From positions 124,001 to 188,000 of the forward strand of contig NZ_JASCXN010000009.1 of NCBI RefSeq assembly GCF_030010625.1: a stretch of DNA of 64,000 nucleotides, given 5' to 3'. This document shows, one piece after another, positions 8,739 through 20,060 of this stretch (within the stretch, counting starts at the first letter, position 1; every line of letters starts with the position of its first letter). This DNA comes from Streptomyces sp. CC208A (GTDB taxonomy: Bacteria; Actinomycetota; Actinomycetes; Streptomycetales; Streptomycetaceae). The translations under genes and the position numbers were made by a program. Below the pieces are notes generated by a model. That model saw only the letters and a list, made by a program, of their open reading frames with translations, was not told the DNA's origin and searched no databases.

Positions 8739-8757
8739 GCCCGAAATCGGGCATAAT
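8739..8757 (+). promoter_or_regulatory. Operator-like palindrome overlapping a candidate -10 before the EamA gene
   Basis: GCCCGAAATCGGGC (8739-8752) is an inverted repeat with 6-bp arms and a 2-base centre. It runs directly into CATAAT (8752-8757), a good -10 hexamer. No convincing -35 lies 16-18 bases upstream, which is common in activator-dependent or regulated promoters. The start codon candidates are at 8770 and 8797. Confidence 0.4.
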
Positions 8758-8796
8758 CGCTGGTCAGGGGTGCGTCCAGTCAATATTCTCCTGATC

Positions 8797-9771
8797 ATGA
8801 CAAGCCCTGCCGCCGATCCCCTCCCCGCCGATCCCCTTCCCCCGGGCCCGCCCGCGAGCGCGGCTCCCGCCCCCGCCCCGGCCCGCCGTCTCACCGGCGC
8901 CGTCTGGGCCGCCCTCGGCATCGTCTACGTCGTCTGGGGCTCCACCTACCTCGGCATCCGGATCGTCGTCGAGACCGTCCCGCCCTTCCTGGCCTCCGGC
9001 TCCCGCTTCATCGTCGCCGGACTGCTCCTCGCCGCGATCGTCGCCTGGCGGTACGGGCCCGCGGCCCTCAAGGCGGACCGGCGGCAGCTCGGGTCCGCCG
9101 CGCTCGTCGGCCTCCTCCTCATCCTCGGCGGCAACGGCCTCGTCAACCTCGCCGAGACCACCGTCCCCTCCGGCCTCGCCGCCCTCCTCATCGCCGTCGT
9201 CCCCGTCTGGGTCGTCCTGCTGCGCACCGCCGCAGGCGAGCGCCCCGGCCTCGGCGCGTACGGCGGCGTCCTCCTCGGTCTCGCCGGGCTCGCCGTCCTC
9301 ATCCTGCCGGGCCTCAGCGGCGAGATCGGCATCGGCGGCGTCCTCCTCGTCGTCCTCGCCGCCCTGCTCTGGTCGGTCGGCACGGTCTCCTCCGCCCGCC
9401 TCCCCCTGCCCGCCAACCCCTTCACCGCGAGCGTGTACGAGATGCTGGCCGGCGGTCTCGGCGGGATCGTCGTCGGCCTCCTCCGCGGCGAGCGGCGCGG
9501 CTTCGACCCGGCCGCCGTCTCCGGCGGCTCCTGGCTGGCCCTCGGCTACCTGGTCGTCTTCGGTTCGCTGGTCGCCTTCACCGCGTACGCCTGGCTCCTC
9601 CAGTCCGCCCCGGTCTCGCTCGTCGCCACCTACGCCTACGTCAACCCGGTCGTCGCCGTCCTCCTCGGCACCCTGATCCTCGGCGAGGCCCTGACCTGGC
9701 CGATCCTCCTCGGCGGCGCGGTCGTCGTGGCGGCCGTCTGCCTCATCGTCTCCACCGAACGCAGGGGGTGA
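8797..9771 (+). CDS. EamA/DMT-superfamily metabolite exporter
   Basis: A 324-residue polytopic membrane protein with ten hydrophobic helices in two EamA repeats. The typical first-helix motif WAALGIVYVVWGSTYLGIR is present and the second repeat contains YAYVNPVVAVLLGTLILGE. Members export amino acids, nucleosides or other small metabolites; the substrate is not predictable here. A proline-rich cytosolic N-terminus precedes helix 1. ATG 8797 has no good ribosome site. An in-frame GTG at 8770 is an alternative that would add nine residues. The gene lies between the 12-bp repeat array and the aldehyde dehydrogenase and appears to have its own promoter. Confidence 0.88.
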   Translation: MTSPAADPLPADPLPPGPPASAAPAPAPARRLTGAVWAALGIVYVVWGSTYLGIRIVVETVPPFLASGSRFIVAGLLLAAIVAWRYGPAALKADRRQLGSAALVGLLLILGGNGLVNLAETTVPSGLAALLIAVVPVWVVLLRTAAGERPGLGAYGGVLLGLAGLAVLILPGLSGEIGIGGVLLVVLAALLWSVGTVSSARLPLPANPFTASVYEMLAGGLGGIVVGLLRGERRGFDPAAVSGGSWLALGYLVVFGSLVAFTAYAWLLQSAPVSLVATYAYVNPVVAVLLGTLILGEALTWPILLGGAVVVAAVCLIVSTERRG

Positions 9772-9957
9772 CGGGCGCCTCCCGCCCCTCGGAAGCACCG
9801 GCGGTACGCCCTCCCGGCCGCCTCCGGCAGGCCAAAGCGGACAGACCCGCCGCCCCACCACTCCAACACGGACAAACGCCAGCCCGTGTCCCCGGCCCTA
9901 ACGTGTCAGGAGAGCAACCGCTCGCCAACCCCGAAACGGAAAGGGCCGGGACACGCA

Positions 9958-11403
9958 ATGACGACCACCCACGCCTTCTGGGTCGCCGGCCGCGAGGCCA
10001 CCGGCGACACCACCTTCGACGTCACGAACTCGTACGACGGACGTCTGGTCGGCAAGGTCGCCGTGCCCACCGAGGCCCAGGTCGAGGAGGCCGTCGCCGC
10101 CGCCCACGCGGTCGTCGACGAGTTCGCCGCCACCCCGGCGCACGTCCGCGCCGCCGCCCTCGACCACGTGTCGAAGCGGCTCGCCGAGCGCACCGAGGAG
10201 ATCGCCCAGGTCATCTCCGCCGAGAACGGCAAGCCCGTCAAGTGGGCCCGCGGCGAGGTCGGCCGCGCCGTCTCCGTCTTCCGTTTCGCCGCCGAGGAGG
10301 CCCGCCGCTGGAACGCCGGCGAGGCCCAGCGCCTGGACACCGAGGCCGGCGGCGTGGGCCGCCTCGCGCTCGTCCGCCGCATCCCCAAGGGCGTCGTCCT
10401 CGGCATCGCGCCGTTCAACTTCCCGCTGAACCTCAGCGCCCACAAGGTCGCCCCGGCCATCGCCGTCGGCGCCCCGATCATCCTCAAGCCGGCCCCGGCC
10501 ACCCCGATCTCCTCCCTCATCCTGGGCGAGATCCTGGCCGAGACCGACCTGCCGGCCGGCTCCTGGTCGGTCCTGCCCGTGCCGAACGACCGGATGCCCG
10601 CCCTCGTCCAGGACGAGCGCCTCCCCGTCATCTCCTTCACCGGCTCCGACAAGGTCGGCTACGCCATCAAGGAGTCCGTGCCGCACAAGCACGTCACCCT
10701 GGAGCTCGGCGGCAACGCCGCCGCCGTCGTCCTCGCCGACTGGTCCTCCGAGGCCGACCTGGACTGGGCCGCGACCCGCATCGCGACCTTCTCCAACTAC
10801 CAGGGCGGCCAGTCCTGCATCTCCGTGCAGCGCGTGATCGCCGACGCCTCCGTCTACGACCGCCTGCTCCCGAAGATCGTCGCGGCCGTCGAGGCCCAGG
10901 TCACCGGCGACCCGGCGGACGACGCCACCGACGTCGGCCCGCTCGTCGACGAGAACGCCGCCAAGCGCGTCGAGTCCTGGGTGGACGAGGCCGTCGCCGC
11001 CGGCGCCAAGCTCCTCGCGGGCGGCAAGCGCGAGGGCGCCACCTACGCCCCGACCGTCCTCACCGACCTCCCGGCCGACGTCACCCTGGCCCGCGCCGAG
11101 GTCTTCGGCCCGGTCCTGACCGTCGCCAAGGCCGACGGCGAGGCCGCCGCCTTCGCCGCCGTCAACGACTCCGACTTCGGCCTCCAGACCGGCGTCTTCA
11201 CCCACGACCTGCAGACCGCCTTCCGCGCCCACCGCGCCCTGGAGGTCGGCGGCGTGATCGTCGGCGACGTCCCCTCGTACCGCGCCGACCAGATGCCGTA
11301 CGGCGGTGCCAAGCGCTCCGGCGTCGGCCGCGAGGGCGTCGCGTACGCCATGGACGACTACACCTACGAGCGCGTCATGGTCCTCACCGGCCTCGCCCTC
11401 TGA
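9958..11403 (+). CDS. NAD(P)-dependent aldehyde dehydrogenase
   Basis: Oxidises an aldehyde to the acid. The 481-residue length is standard. Signature residues are present: the active-site cysteine C287 in YQGGQSCISVQR, the general base E249 in LELGGNAAAVV, the Asn motif IAPFNFPLN and the C-terminal GVGREG motif. The start ATG 9958 is preceded by AAAGGG; an in-frame upstream start at 9886 gives an unrelated leader and is less likely. With gabT and a PucR regulator nearby it may handle succinic semialdehyde or another amine-derived aldehyde, but substrate assignment is inference. A strong hairpin (11438-11476) follows and probably ends the transcript. Confidence 0.92.
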   Translation: MTTTHAFWVAGREATGDTTFDVTNSYDGRLVGKVAVPTEAQVEEAVAAAHAVVDEFAATPAHVRAAALDHVSKRLAERTEEIAQVISAENGKPVKWARGEVGRAVSVFRFAAEEARRWNAGEAQRLDTEAGGVGRLALVRRIPKGVVLGIAPFNFPLNLSAHKVAPAIAVGAPIILKPAPATPISSLILGEILAETDLPAGSWSVLPVPNDRMPALVQDERLPVISFTGSDKVGYAIKESVPHKHVTLELGGNAAAVVLADWSSEADLDWAATRIATFSNYQGGQSCISVQRVIADASVYDRLLPKIVAAVEAQVTGDPADDATDVGPLVDENAAKRVESWVDEAVAAGAKLLAGGKREGATYAPTVLTDLPADVTLARAEVFGPVLTVAKADGEAAAFAAVNDSDFGLQTGVFTHDLQTAFRAHRALEVGGVIVGDVPSYRADQMPYGGAKRSGVGREGVAYAMDDYTYERVMVLTGLAL

Positions 11404-11437
11404 GGGATCCGTCTCCCAAGGATCCGTCCACGAGACC

Positions 11438-11476
11438 AGGCGGTCCGAGCCCACTGTGCGGGGGCTCGGGCCGCCT
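11438..11476 (+). terminator. Hairpin terminator after the aldehyde dehydrogenase gene
   Basis: Arms 11438-11452 and 11462-11476 form a 15-bp stem (one G-U pair) with a 9-base loop. There is no T-run, as is usual for streptomycete terminators. It separates the dehydrogenase from the EPSP synthase gene. Confidence 0.7.
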
Positions 11477-11547
11477 CTCGTGCGTCCGCTTCCCCACCCG
11501 TCCACGGACCGGAACGCGCCGACGGCCTCCCCGCCCCGTGGGGCAGG

Positions 11548-12792
11548 ATGACCGGCGTGACCGTCATCGACATCCCCGGCTCCAAGTCCGTGACCGCCCG
11601 CGCGCTCTTCCTCGCCGCCGCCGCGGAGGGCACCACCACCCTGCTGCGCCCGCTCGTCTCCGACGACACCGAGGGCTTCGCCGAGGGGCTCGGGGCCCTC
11701 GGGTACGCCGTACGGCAGGAGCCCGGCGCCTGGCACATCGAGGGCCGCCCCGCCGGGCCGGGGACCGACGGGGCAGAGGTGTACTGCCGCGACGGCGCCA
11801 CCACCGCCCGCTTCCTGCCCGCCCTCGCCGCCGCCGGGCACGGCACCTTCCGCTTCGACGCCTCCGCGCAGATGCGCCGCCGCCCGCTCGGCCCGCTCAC
11901 CACCGCCCTGCGCGAGCTCGGCGTGGACCTGCGGCACGGGGAGAAGGAGGGCCACCACCCGCTCGCCGTGCACGCGGCGGGCGTCAAGGGCGGCGCGCTC
12001 ACCCTGGACGCCGGGCAGTCCTCCCAGTACCTGACGGCCCTGCTCATGCTGGGGCCGCTCACCGCCGAGGGTCTCGACATCACGGTGACGGACCTGGTCT
12101 CGGAGCCGTACGTGGAGATCACCCTCGCGATGATGCGGGCCTTCGGCGCCGACGTACGCCGGGAGGGGCGTACGTACAAGGTCGCCCCCACCGGCTACAA
12201 GGCGGGGCTCTACCGGATCGAGCCCGACGCCTCCACGGCGAGCTACTTCTTCGCCGCGGCCGCCCTCCAGCCCGGCCGCGAGGTCACCGTCCCCGGCCTC
12301 GGCACCGGCGCCCTCCAGGGCGACCTCGCCTTCGTCGACGTGCTGCGCCGCATGGGCGCCGACGTCGAGGTCACCGCGGACGCGACCACCGTCCGCTCCA
12401 CCGGCGCCCTGCGCGGACTCACCGTCAACATGCGGGACATCTCCGACACCATGCCGACCCTCGCCGCGATCGCGCCCTTCGCCGACGGGCCGGTCCGCAT
12501 CGAGGACGTCGCCAACACCCGGGTCAAGGAGTGCGACCGGCTCGACGCCTGCGCCGAGAACCTGCGCCGCCTCGGCGTCACCGTCACCACGGGACCCGAC
12601 TGGATCGAGATCCACCCCGGCACCCCCGCGGGGCCCGTGGAGATCGCCACCCACGGCGACCACCGGATCGTCATGTCCTTCGCCGTCACCGCCCTGCGCA
12701 CCCCCGGCATCACCTTCGACGACCCCGGCTGCGTGAAGAAGACCTTCCCGGACTTCCACCGGGTGTTCGGCGCGTTCGCCCGGACCCCGTGA
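11548..12792 (+). CDS. aroA: 3-phosphoshikimate 1-carboxyvinyltransferase (EPSP synthase), divergent form
   Basis: Joins shikimate 3-phosphate and phosphoenolpyruvate in the shikimate pathway. The 414-residue protein has key residues in place: [12 protein letters not shown] (substrate-binding Lys), [16 protein letters not shown] (catalytic Asp), RVKECDRL (catalytic Glu) and the C-terminal CVKKTFPDF. The glycine-rich PEP-contact loop, usually NAGTAMR, is DGATTAR (82-88). Position 84, aligned with the glycine whose alanine form confers glyphosate tolerance (Gly96 in E. coli), is alanine. GTG 11557 is an alternative start with better-spaced AGGA (11545-11548). I do not recall an aroA at this place in S. 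coelicolor, where the main copy lies elsewhere, so this may be a second, accessory enzyme. dxr follows 34 bases downstream. Confidence 0.9.
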   Translation: MTGVTVIDIPGSKSVTARALFLAAAAEGTTTLLRPLVSDDTEGFAEGLGALGYAVRQEPGAWHIEGRPAGPGTDGAEVYCRDGATTARFLPALAAAGHGTFRFDASAQMRRRPLGPLTTALRELGVDLRHGEKEGHHPLAVHAAGVKGGALTLDAGQSSQYLTALLMLGPLTAEGLDITVTDLVSEPYVEITLAMMRAFGADVRREGRTYKVAPTGYKAGLYRIEPDASTASYFFAAAALQPGREVTVPGLGTGALQGDLAFVDVLRRMGADVEVTADATTVRSTGALRGLTVNMRDISDTMPTLAAIAPFADGPVRIEDVANTRVKECDRLDACAENLRRLGVTVTTGPDWIEIHPGTPAGPVEIATHGDHRIVMSFAVTALRTPGITFDDPGCVKKTFPDFHRVFGAFARTP

Positions 12793-12826
12793 AGAGCGCT
12801 CGGTGTTTGCGGCAAGAATGGGGGGC

Positions 12827-14077
12827 ATGAGCGACCGCCCCTCTCCTCTCGCCGACCCGCACATCGCCTTCGACACCAGCGAAGGACGCCGGGACGTCGT
12901 CGTCCTCGGTTCGACGGGATCCATCGGCACCCAGGCCATCGACCTGGTGCTGCGCAACCCCGACCGCTTCCGGGTCACCGCCCTGGCCGCCTCCGGCGGC
13001 CGGGTGGGCCTCCTCGCCGAGCAGGCCCACCGGCTCCGGGTCGCCCGGGTCGCCGTCGCGCGCGAGGAGACGGTGGAGGAGCTGCGTACGGCCCTGAAGG
13101 CGCTGTACGGTTCCGAGCCGCTGCCGGAGATCCTGGCCGGCCCCGACGCGGCCACCGAGCTCGCCGCCTCCCCGTGCCACACCGTCCTCAACGGCATCAC
13201 CGGCTCCATCGGCCTCGCGCCGACCCTCGCCGCCCTGGAGGCCGGCCGCACCCTCGCCCTCGCCAACAAGGAGTCGCTGATCGTCGGCGGCCCGCTGGTC
13301 AAGGCGCTCGCGAAGCCCGGCCAGATCATCCCGGTCGACTCCGAACACGCCGCCCTCTTCCAGGCGCTCGCCGCCGGCACCCGCGCCGACGTCCGCAAAC
13401 TGGTCGTCACCGCCTCCGGCGGCCCCTTCCGCGGCCGTACCCGGGCGGAGCTCGAAGACGTGACCCGAGAGGACGCGCTGGCCCACCCGACCTGGGCGAT
13501 GGGGCCGGTCATCACGGTCAACAGCGCCACCCTCGTGAACAAGGGCCTGGAGGTCATCGAGGCGCACCTTCTCTACGACATCCCCTTCGACCGCATCGAG
13601 GTCGTCGTCCACCCCCAGTCCTACGTCCACTCGATGGTCGAGTTCACCGACGGCTCCACCCTCGCCCAGGCCACCCCGCCGGACATGCGCGGCCCCATCG
13701 CCATCGGCATCGGCTGGCCCGAGCGGGTCCCCGACGCGGCCCCCGCCTTCGACTGGTCCACCGCCTCCACCTGGGAGTTCTTCCCACTCGACGACGAGGC
13801 CTTCCCGTCGGTGAACCTGGCCCGGCACGTCGGCGAGCTCGGCGGCACCGCCCCCGCCGTCTTCAACGCCGCCAACGAGGAGTGCGTGGCCGCGTTCCTC
13901 GACGGGCGGCTCCCCTTCAACGGCATCATGGACACCGTCACGGCGGTCGTCACCGAACACGGACGGCCCACCGGGGGAACCTCCCTGACGGTGCCGGACG
14001 TCCTGGAAGCGGAGACCTGGGCCCGGGCCCGGGCCCGAGAGCTCGCAGCGAAGGCAACCGCGGAGGCGCGCGCATGA
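12827..14077 (+). CDS. dxr: 1-deoxy-D-xylulose-5-phosphate reductoisomerase
   Basis: Converts DXP to MEP with NADPH, the committed step of the methylerythritol phosphate isoprenoid pathway. The 416-residue protein has the Rossmann motif [12 protein letters not shown] near its start, [10 protein letters not shown], the metal/substrate region [12 protein letters not shown] and the NAANEECV loop. ATG 12827 follows a GGGGG stretch and begins the usual streptomycete N-terminus. Its stop overlaps the next start as ATGA (14074-14077), so it is translationally coupled to the M50 protease. The next pathway gene here, ispG, lies 1.4 kb downstream. Confidence 0.96.
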   Translation: MSDRPSPLADPHIAFDTSEGRRDVVVLGSTGSIGTQAIDLVLRNPDRFRVTALAASGGRVGLLAEQAHRLRVARVAVAREETVEELRTALKALYGSEPLPEILAGPDAATELAASPCHTVLNGITGSIGLAPTLAALEAGRTLALANKESLIVGGPLVKALAKPGQIIPVDSEHAALFQALAAGTRADVRKLVVTASGGPFRGRTRAELEDVTREDALAHPTWAMGPVITVNSATLVNKGLEVIEAHLLYDIPFDRIEVVVHPQSYVHSMVEFTDGSTLAQATPPDMRGPIAIGIGWPERVPDAAPAFDWSTASTWEFFPLDDEAFPSVNLARHVGELGGTAPAVFNAANEECVAAFLDGRLPFNGIMDTVTAVVTEHGRPTGGTSLTVPDVLEAETWARARARELAAKATAEARA

Positions 14078-15381
14078 CGGAAGTGCTCCTGACGATCCTG
14101 GGGATCGTCCTGTTCGCGCTGGGGCTGCTCGTCTCCATCGCCTGGCACGAACTGGGCCACCTCTCCACGGCCAAGCTCTTCGGCATCCGCGTGCCGCAGT
14201 ACATGGTCGGCTTCGGCCCCACCCTGTGGTCGAAGAAGCGCGGCGAGACCGAGTACGGCATCAAGGCCATCCCGGCCGGCGGCTACATCCGCATGATCGG
14301 CATGTTCCCGCCCGGCCAGGACGGCCGGATCGAGGCCCGCTCCACCTCGCCCTGGCGCTCCATGATCGAGGACGCCCGCGAGGCCTCGTACGAGGAGCTC
14401 AAGCCCGGCGACGAGACCCGGCTCTTCTACACGCGCAAGCCGTGGAAGCGCGTCATCGTCATGTTCGCCGGACCCTTCATGAACCTGGTCCTCGCCCTCG
14501 GCCTGTTCTACGGCTCGCTGATGACCCTCGGCATGGAGGGCCAGACGACGAAGGTCGCGGGCGTCCAGAAGTGCGTCATCAAGCAGAGCGAGAAGCGGGA
14601 TGCCTGCGCCCCGGGCGACCCGGTCTCCCCGGCGTACGAGGCGGGGCTGCGCGAGGGCGACAGGATCGTCGCCTTCAACGGCGCCCCCGTCTCCGACTGG
14701 GACACCCTGTCGAACCACATCAGGGACACCATCGGCCCCGCCACGGTCACCGTCGAGCGGGACGGGCAGCGCCTCGACCTGCACCCGACGCTGGTCGCCA
14801 ACAAGGTCGCGAAGAAGGACGCGGACGGCCAGATCGCCCGCCCGCTCGCCTACGTCGACGCCGGCTACCTCGGCTTCGCCTCCAAGACGGAGGTCGCGCC
14901 CCTCACCTTCGGCGAGACCACCGAGCGCATGGGCGACCTCCTGGAGAACGGCCTCCACTCGGTGATCGCCCTCCCCGGGAAGATCCCCGGCCTGTGGGAC
15001 GCCACCTTCGGCGACGGCGAGCGCGCCGAGGACTCGCCCGTCGGCGTCGTCGGCGCCGCCCGCATCACCGGCGAGCTCATGAACCTGGACCTCCCGCCGG
15101 AGCGCATCCTGGTCATGTTCATGAACCTGCTGGTGTACTTCAACGTCTCGCTGTTCCTCTTCAACATGCTCCCGCTGCTGCCGCTCGACGGCGGCCACAT
15201 CGCGGGCGCCCTGTGGGAGTCCGTCCGCCGCCACACGGCCCGGATCTTCAAGCGCCCCGACCCCGGCCCCTTCGACGTGGCCCGGCTGATGCCCGCCGCC
15301 TACGTGGTCGCCGGCGTCTTCGTCTGTTTCACGCTGCTCGTCCTCGCCGCCGACATCGTCAACCCGGTGAAGCTGACGTAG
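14074..15381 (+). CDS. rseP: Site-2 metalloprotease, M50 family (RseP-like), with PDZ domain
   Basis: Intramembrane zinc protease that usually cleaves anti-sigma factors or other membrane proteins. The 435-residue protein has the zinc motif HELGH (25-29) in its first membrane helix, a PDZ domain in the middle ([20 protein letters not shown]) and the second metal motif LPLDGGH in a C-terminal helix. A further C-terminal membrane span follows. It overlaps dxr by four bases. The dxr-rseP-ispG order is conserved in actinobacteria. Its anti-sigma or signal-peptide substrate cannot be told from this window. Confidence 0.93.
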   Translation: MTEVLLTILGIVLFALGLLVSIAWHELGHLSTAKLFGIRVPQYMVGFGPTLWSKKRGETEYGIKAIPAGGYIRMIGMFPPGQDGRIEARSTSPWRSMIEDAREASYEELKPGDETRLFYTRKPWKRVIVMFAGPFMNLVLALGLFYGSLMTLGMEGQTTKVAGVQKCVIKQSEKRDACAPGDPVSPAYEAGLREGDRIVAFNGAPVSDWDTLSNHIRDTIGPATVTVERDGQRLDLHPTLVANKVAKKDADGQIARPLAYVDAGYLGFASKTEVAPLTFGETTERMGDLLENGLHSVIALPGKIPGLWDATFGDGERAEDSPVGVVGAARITGELMNLDLPPERILVMFMNLLVYFNVSLFLFNMLPLLPLDGGHIAGALWESVRRHTARIFKRPDPGPFDVARLMPAAYVVAGVFVCFTLLVLAADIVNPVKLT

Positions 15382-15387
15382 CTCCCA

Positions 15388-15419
15388 GGGGGGTCGGACG
15401 CCGCCGTGTCCGGCCCCCC
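15388..15419 (+). terminator. Hairpin terminator after the M50 protease gene
   Basis: Arms 15388-15399 and 15408-15419 make a 12-bp stem with one G-U pair and an 8-base loop. It lies 7 bases after the stop codon. A possible -10 for ispG, TAACCT at 15433-15438, follows. Confidence 0.65.
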
Positions 15420-15485
15420 GCCCCCGGGGCGGTAACCTCGGAAGCCTGAGCCCGCCGACGCACGACCTTTGAGGTTGCACTACAG

Positions 15486-16643
<1,158 letters not shown>

Positions 16644-16660
16644 CCCGGACCCGCACCCCC

Positions 16661-16694
16661 GGAACCCCTCCGTCCCCCGGGACGGAGGGGTTCC
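16661..16694 (+). terminator. Hairpin terminator after ispG
   Basis: Perfect 14-bp arms (16661-16674 and 16681-16694, core AACCCCTCCGTC) with a 6-base loop, 17 bases after the ispG stop codon. No clear T-tract. Confidence 0.8.
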
Positions 16695-16770
16695 GCGTAC
16701 ACGGGACGCTTCGCGCAGACGGGAGGGGTACAGTGCCAGGACCAGCAGAACCCGCACGGTGAGGCCCCTC

Positions 16771-17616
16771 GTGTTGACACAGACCACCACCCGGGTGCTC
16801 GAACCCGCCGACCTCGGCGCCGCTCTCGCCGTCCTGGAGAGCGCCCCCGTCGAGAACGCCTTCGTGACCGCCCGCGTCCGGATCGCCGGACTCGACCCCT
16901 GGCGTCTGGGCGGCGAGATGTGGGGCTGGTACACCGAGGGCCGGCTCACCTCGCTCTGCTACTCCGGCGCCAACCTCGTGCCCATCTGCGCCACCCCCGA
17001 GGCCGTCCGCGCCTTCGCCGACCGGGCCCGCCGGATCGGCCGCCGCTGCTCCTCGATCGTCGGCCCCGCAGAGCCCACCGCCGAGCTCTGGAACCTCCTC
17101 GAACCCTCCTGGGGCCCCGCCCGCGACGTCCGCGCCCACCAGCCCCTCATGGTCACAGAGGAGCCCTCCGCCACCGTCGCCCCCGACCCCCTCGTCCGCC
17201 GGGTCCGCAAGGACGAGATGGACGTGATCATGCCCGCCTGCGTCGCCATGTTCACCGAGGAGGTCGGCGTCTCCCCGCTGGCCGGCGACGGGGGCCTCCT
17301 CTACCAGGCGCGCGTCGCCGAACTCGTCGCCGCCGGACGCTCCTTCGCCCGCATCGAGGACGGCAGGGTCGTCTTCAAGGCCGAGATCGGCGCCGCCACC
17401 CGCCAGGCCTGCCAGATCCAGGGCGTCTGGGTCGCCCCCGAGCACCGGGGGAAGGGCCTCTCCGAGACCGGCATGGCCGCCGTCGTCCAGTACGCCCTCG
17501 CCGACGTCGCCCCCGTGGTCAGCCTGTACGTCAACGACTACAACACCCCCGCCCGCGCCGCGTACCGCCGCGTCGGCTTCCGCGAGACCGGCGCCTTCAT
17601 GAGCGTGCTGTTCTGA
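16771..17616 (+). CDS. GNAT-family N-acetyltransferase
   Basis: A 281-residue acetyl-CoA-dependent acetyltransferase. The C-terminal GNAT fold shows IQGVWVAPEHRGKGLSETGM, in which the R/QxxGxG/A-type acetyl-CoA loop is HRGKGLS, followed by YVNDYNTPARAAYRRVGF. The N-terminal half is a second, degenerate GNAT-like domain (DUF4081 type). GTG 16771 is chosen because GTGAGG lies 6 bases upstream; an in-frame GTG at 16759 overlaps that site. A TACAGT hexamer at 16729-16734 could be its -10. The substrate is unknown. Its position between ispG and proS is conserved in Streptomyces as I remember it. Confidence 0.85.
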   Translation: MLTQTTTRVLEPADLGAALAVLESAPVENAFVTARVRIAGLDPWRLGGEMWGWYTEGRLTSLCYSGANLVPICATPEAVRAFADRARRIGRRCSSIVGPAEPTAELWNLLEPSWGPARDVRAHQPLMVTEEPSATVAPDPLVRRVRKDEMDVIMPACVAMFTEEVGVSPLAGDGGLLYQARVAELVAAGRSFARIEDGRVVFKAEIGAATRQACQIQGVWVAPEHRGKGLSETGMAAVVQYALADVAPVVSLYVNDYNTPARAAYRRVGFRETGAFMSVLF

Positions 17617-17657
17617 CGCGCTGTTCTGAACCGGGAGCCGCTTGTAGGGTGCGCCGC

Positions 17658-18203
17658 ATGGACGACGCACACACCGTGATCGGACCGGTCGACCTCGCCG
17701 CCCGGGTCGACGAGGCGCTCGCCGTGCAGGCGGTCGCCTTCGGCCTCGACGCCGAGGAGGTCGCCGTACGCCGCCACATCGTGCTGCGACACCTGATGTG
17801 CCCCGGCGCCCGCGCCTACGGGGCCCTCACCCCCGACGGGCGGCTCGCCGGCTTCGTGTACGGGATGCCCAACGACCGCACCCACTGGTGGTCCACCGTG
17901 GTGGAGCCGTACCTGCGCGCCACCGGCACCGCCGACTGGCTCGACGACTCCTTCGTCATCACCGAACTCCACGTCCACCCCGCCTTCCAGGGCCGGGGCC
18001 TCGGCCGCGGCCTCATCACCACCATCACCGACACCGCCGACGAGAAGCGCTCCATCCTCTCCGCGATCGACACCGAGTCCCCGGCCCGCGGCCTCTACCG
18101 CTCCCTCGGGTACACCGACCTCGCCCGCCAGGTCCACTTCCCGAGCGCGGCCCGCCCGTACGCCGTCATGGGCGCCCCGCTGCCGCTCCCGCGCCGGAAC
18201 TGA
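17658..18203 (+). CDS. GNAT-family N-acetyltransferase
   Basis: A 181-residue single-domain acetyltransferase. The central motif [19 protein letters not shown] is a clear acetyl-CoA-binding loop (QGRGLG), followed by [15 protein letters not shown]. It begins 42 bases after the preceding acetyltransferase and is probably co-transcribed with it. ATG 17658 is taken as start; an in-frame GTG three codons upstream (17649) is possible. Neither has a strong ribosome site. The acceptor substrate is unknown. Confidence 0.85.
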   Translation: MDDAHTVIGPVDLAARVDEALAVQAVAFGLDAEEVAVRRHIVLRHLMCPGARAYGALTPDGRLAGFVYGMPNDRTHWWSTVVEPYLRATGTADWLDDSFVITELHVHPAFQGRGLGRGLITTITDTADEKRSILSAIDTESPARGLYRSLGYTDLARQVHFPSAARPYAVMGAPLPLPRRN

Positions 18204-18274
18204 TTTCTCGCGGGCGGGGAGGCCCGGATAACCTCGGGGCCATCAACGTCAGTCCCGGCAGGAGTACGAGAACC

Positions 18275-19978
18275 ATGGCCAACGCACCGGTCCAGCGCAT
18301 GTCCCAGTTGATGGCGAAGACGCTGCGCGACGACCCGGCCGACGCCGAGGTCCTCAGCCACAAGCTCCTCGTCCGCGCCGGCTACGTCCGCCGCACCGCC
18401 GCCGGCATCTGGAGCTGGCTGCCGCTGGGCAAGAAGGTCCTCTCCAACGTCGAGCGGATCGTCCGCGAGGAGATGGACGCCGTCGGCGCCCAGGAGGTCT
18501 CCCTCCCCGCCCTGCTGCCCCGCGAGCCCTACGAGGCCACCGGCCGCTGGGACGAGTACGGCGCCGAGCTCTTCCGCCTCCAGGACCGCAAGGGCGGCGA
18601 CTACCTCCTCGGCCCCACCCACGAGGAGATCTTCACCCTCCTGGTGAAGGACCAGTGCTCGTCCTACAAGGACCTGCCGGTCATCCTCTACCAGATCCAG
18701 ACCAAGTTCCGGGACGAGGCCCGCCCCCGCGCCGGCATCCTGCGCGGCCGCGAGTTCCTCATGAAGGACTCGTACTCCTTCGACACCGAGGACGAGGGCC
18801 TCGCCCACTCCTACGCCCTGCACCGCCAGGCCTACCAGCGGATCTTCGAGCGCCTCGGCCTCGACTACCGCATCTGCGCCGCCACCGCCGGCGCCATGGG
18901 CGGCTCCAAGTCCGAGGAGTTCCTCGCCCCGGCCGAGGCCGGCGAGGACACCTTCGCCGACTGCCCGAACTGCGACTTCGCGGCGAACACCGAAGCGGTG
19001 TACCAGACGGTGAAGCCGGTCGACGGCTCGGCCGTCCCGGCCGCCGAGGAGATCCCCACCCCCGACACCCCGACGATCGAGACCCTCGCCGCCTCCCTCG
19101 GCGTGCCGGCCTCCGCCACCCTGAAGAACCTCCTCGTGAAGGTCGACGGCGAGATCGTCGCCATCGGCGTCCCCGGCGACCGCGAGGTCGACATGGACAA
19201 GGTCGAGGCGCACTTCGGCCCGACGGCCACGGTCGAGCTGGTGACGGAGGAGGACTTCGCGCAGCGTCCCGACCTCGTCCGCGGCTACGTCGGCCCGCAG
19301 GGCCTGGAGAAGGTCACCTACCTCGCCGACCCGCGCGTGGCCCCCGGCACCGCCTGGATCACCGGCGCCAACAAGGAGGGCATGCACGCGAAGAACGTCG
19401 TCGCGGGCCGCGACTTCGAGGTGAGCGAGTACGTCGACGTGGTCGTCGTCCAGGACGGCGACCCCTGCCCCGCCTGCGGCACCGGCCTCAAGCTGGACCG
19501 CGCGATCGAGATCGGCCACATCTTCCAGCTCGGCCGCAAGTACGCGGACGCCCTGAAGCTCGACGTCCTCGGCCAGAACGGCAAGCCGGTCCGCGTGACC
19601 ATGGGCTCGTACGGCATCGGCGTCTCCCGCGCCGTCGCCGCCCTCGCCGAGCAGACCGCCGACGACAAGGGCCTGTGCTGGCCGGCCGAGGTCGCCCCCG
19701 CCGACGTCCACGTCGTCGCCGCCGGCAAGGCCCTCCAGACCGAGCTGGCCCTGGAGGTCTCCGACAAGCTCGCCGCCGCGGGCCTCCGCGTCCTCGTCGA
19801 CGACCGCGCCGGCGTCTCCCCCGGCGTCAAGTTCACCGACGCGGAGCTCATCGGCGTCCCGAAGATCCTCGTCGCCGGCCGCCGAGCCGCCGAAGGCGTC
19901 GTCGAACTGAAGGACCGCCGCACGGGCGAGCGCGAGGAGATGACGGTCGAGGAAGCCCTGGCGGCCCTCACCGCCTGA
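18275..19978 (+). CDS. proS: Prolyl-tRNA synthetase, bacterial type with editing domain
   Basis: Charges tRNA-Pro with proline in the cytosol. The 567-residue length is that of the bacterial-type enzyme. Class II motif 1 ([18 protein letters not shown]), motif 2 ([20 protein letters not shown]) and motif 3 ([14 protein letters not shown]) are present. An inserted YbaK-like deacylase domain between motifs 2 and 3 contains [13 protein letters not shown] and edits Ala-tRNA-Pro. The C-terminal anticodon-binding domain ends the protein. ATG 18275 follows AGGAG (18260-18264). TAACCT at 18229-18234 is a candidate -10. Confidence 0.97.
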   Translation: MANAPVQRMSQLMAKTLRDDPADAEVLSHKLLVRAGYVRRTAAGIWSWLPLGKKVLSNVERIVREEMDAVGAQEVSLPALLPREPYEATGRWDEYGAELFRLQDRKGGDYLLGPTHEEIFTLLVKDQCSSYKDLPVILYQIQTKFRDEARPRAGILRGREFLMKDSYSFDTEDEGLAHSYALHRQAYQRIFERLGLDYRICAATAGAMGGSKSEEFLAPAEAGEDTFADCPNCDFAANTEAVYQTVKPVDGSAVPAAEEIPTPDTPTIETLAASLGVPASATLKNLLVKVDGEIVAIGVPGDREVDMDKVEAHFGPTATVELVTEEDFAQRPDLVRGYVGPQGLEKVTYLADPRVAPGTAWITGANKEGMHAKNVVAGRDFEVSEYVDVVVVQDGDPCPACGTGLKLDRAIEIGHIFQLGRKYADALKLDVLGQNGKPVRVTMGSYGIGVSRAVAALAEQTADDKGLCWPAEVAPADVHVVAAGKALQTELALEVSDKLAAAGLRVLVDDRAGVSPGVKFTDAELIGVPKILVAGRRAAEGVVELKDRRTGEREEMTVEEALAALTA

Positions 19979-20060
19979 TACCCGGCCTCTCCCACCGCTT
20001 CCTCCGTCCACGTGCCCTACGCTCACTCGTCTGTTTGATCTTCGAGTGAGGGTGGGGCAC

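Noticed and set aside
9898..13557. 1219-residue minus-strand ORF across the aldehyde dehydrogenase, aroA and dxr genes
   Set aside because: It spans three well-supported plus-strand genes and has low-complexity composition, so it is a codon-bias shadow.
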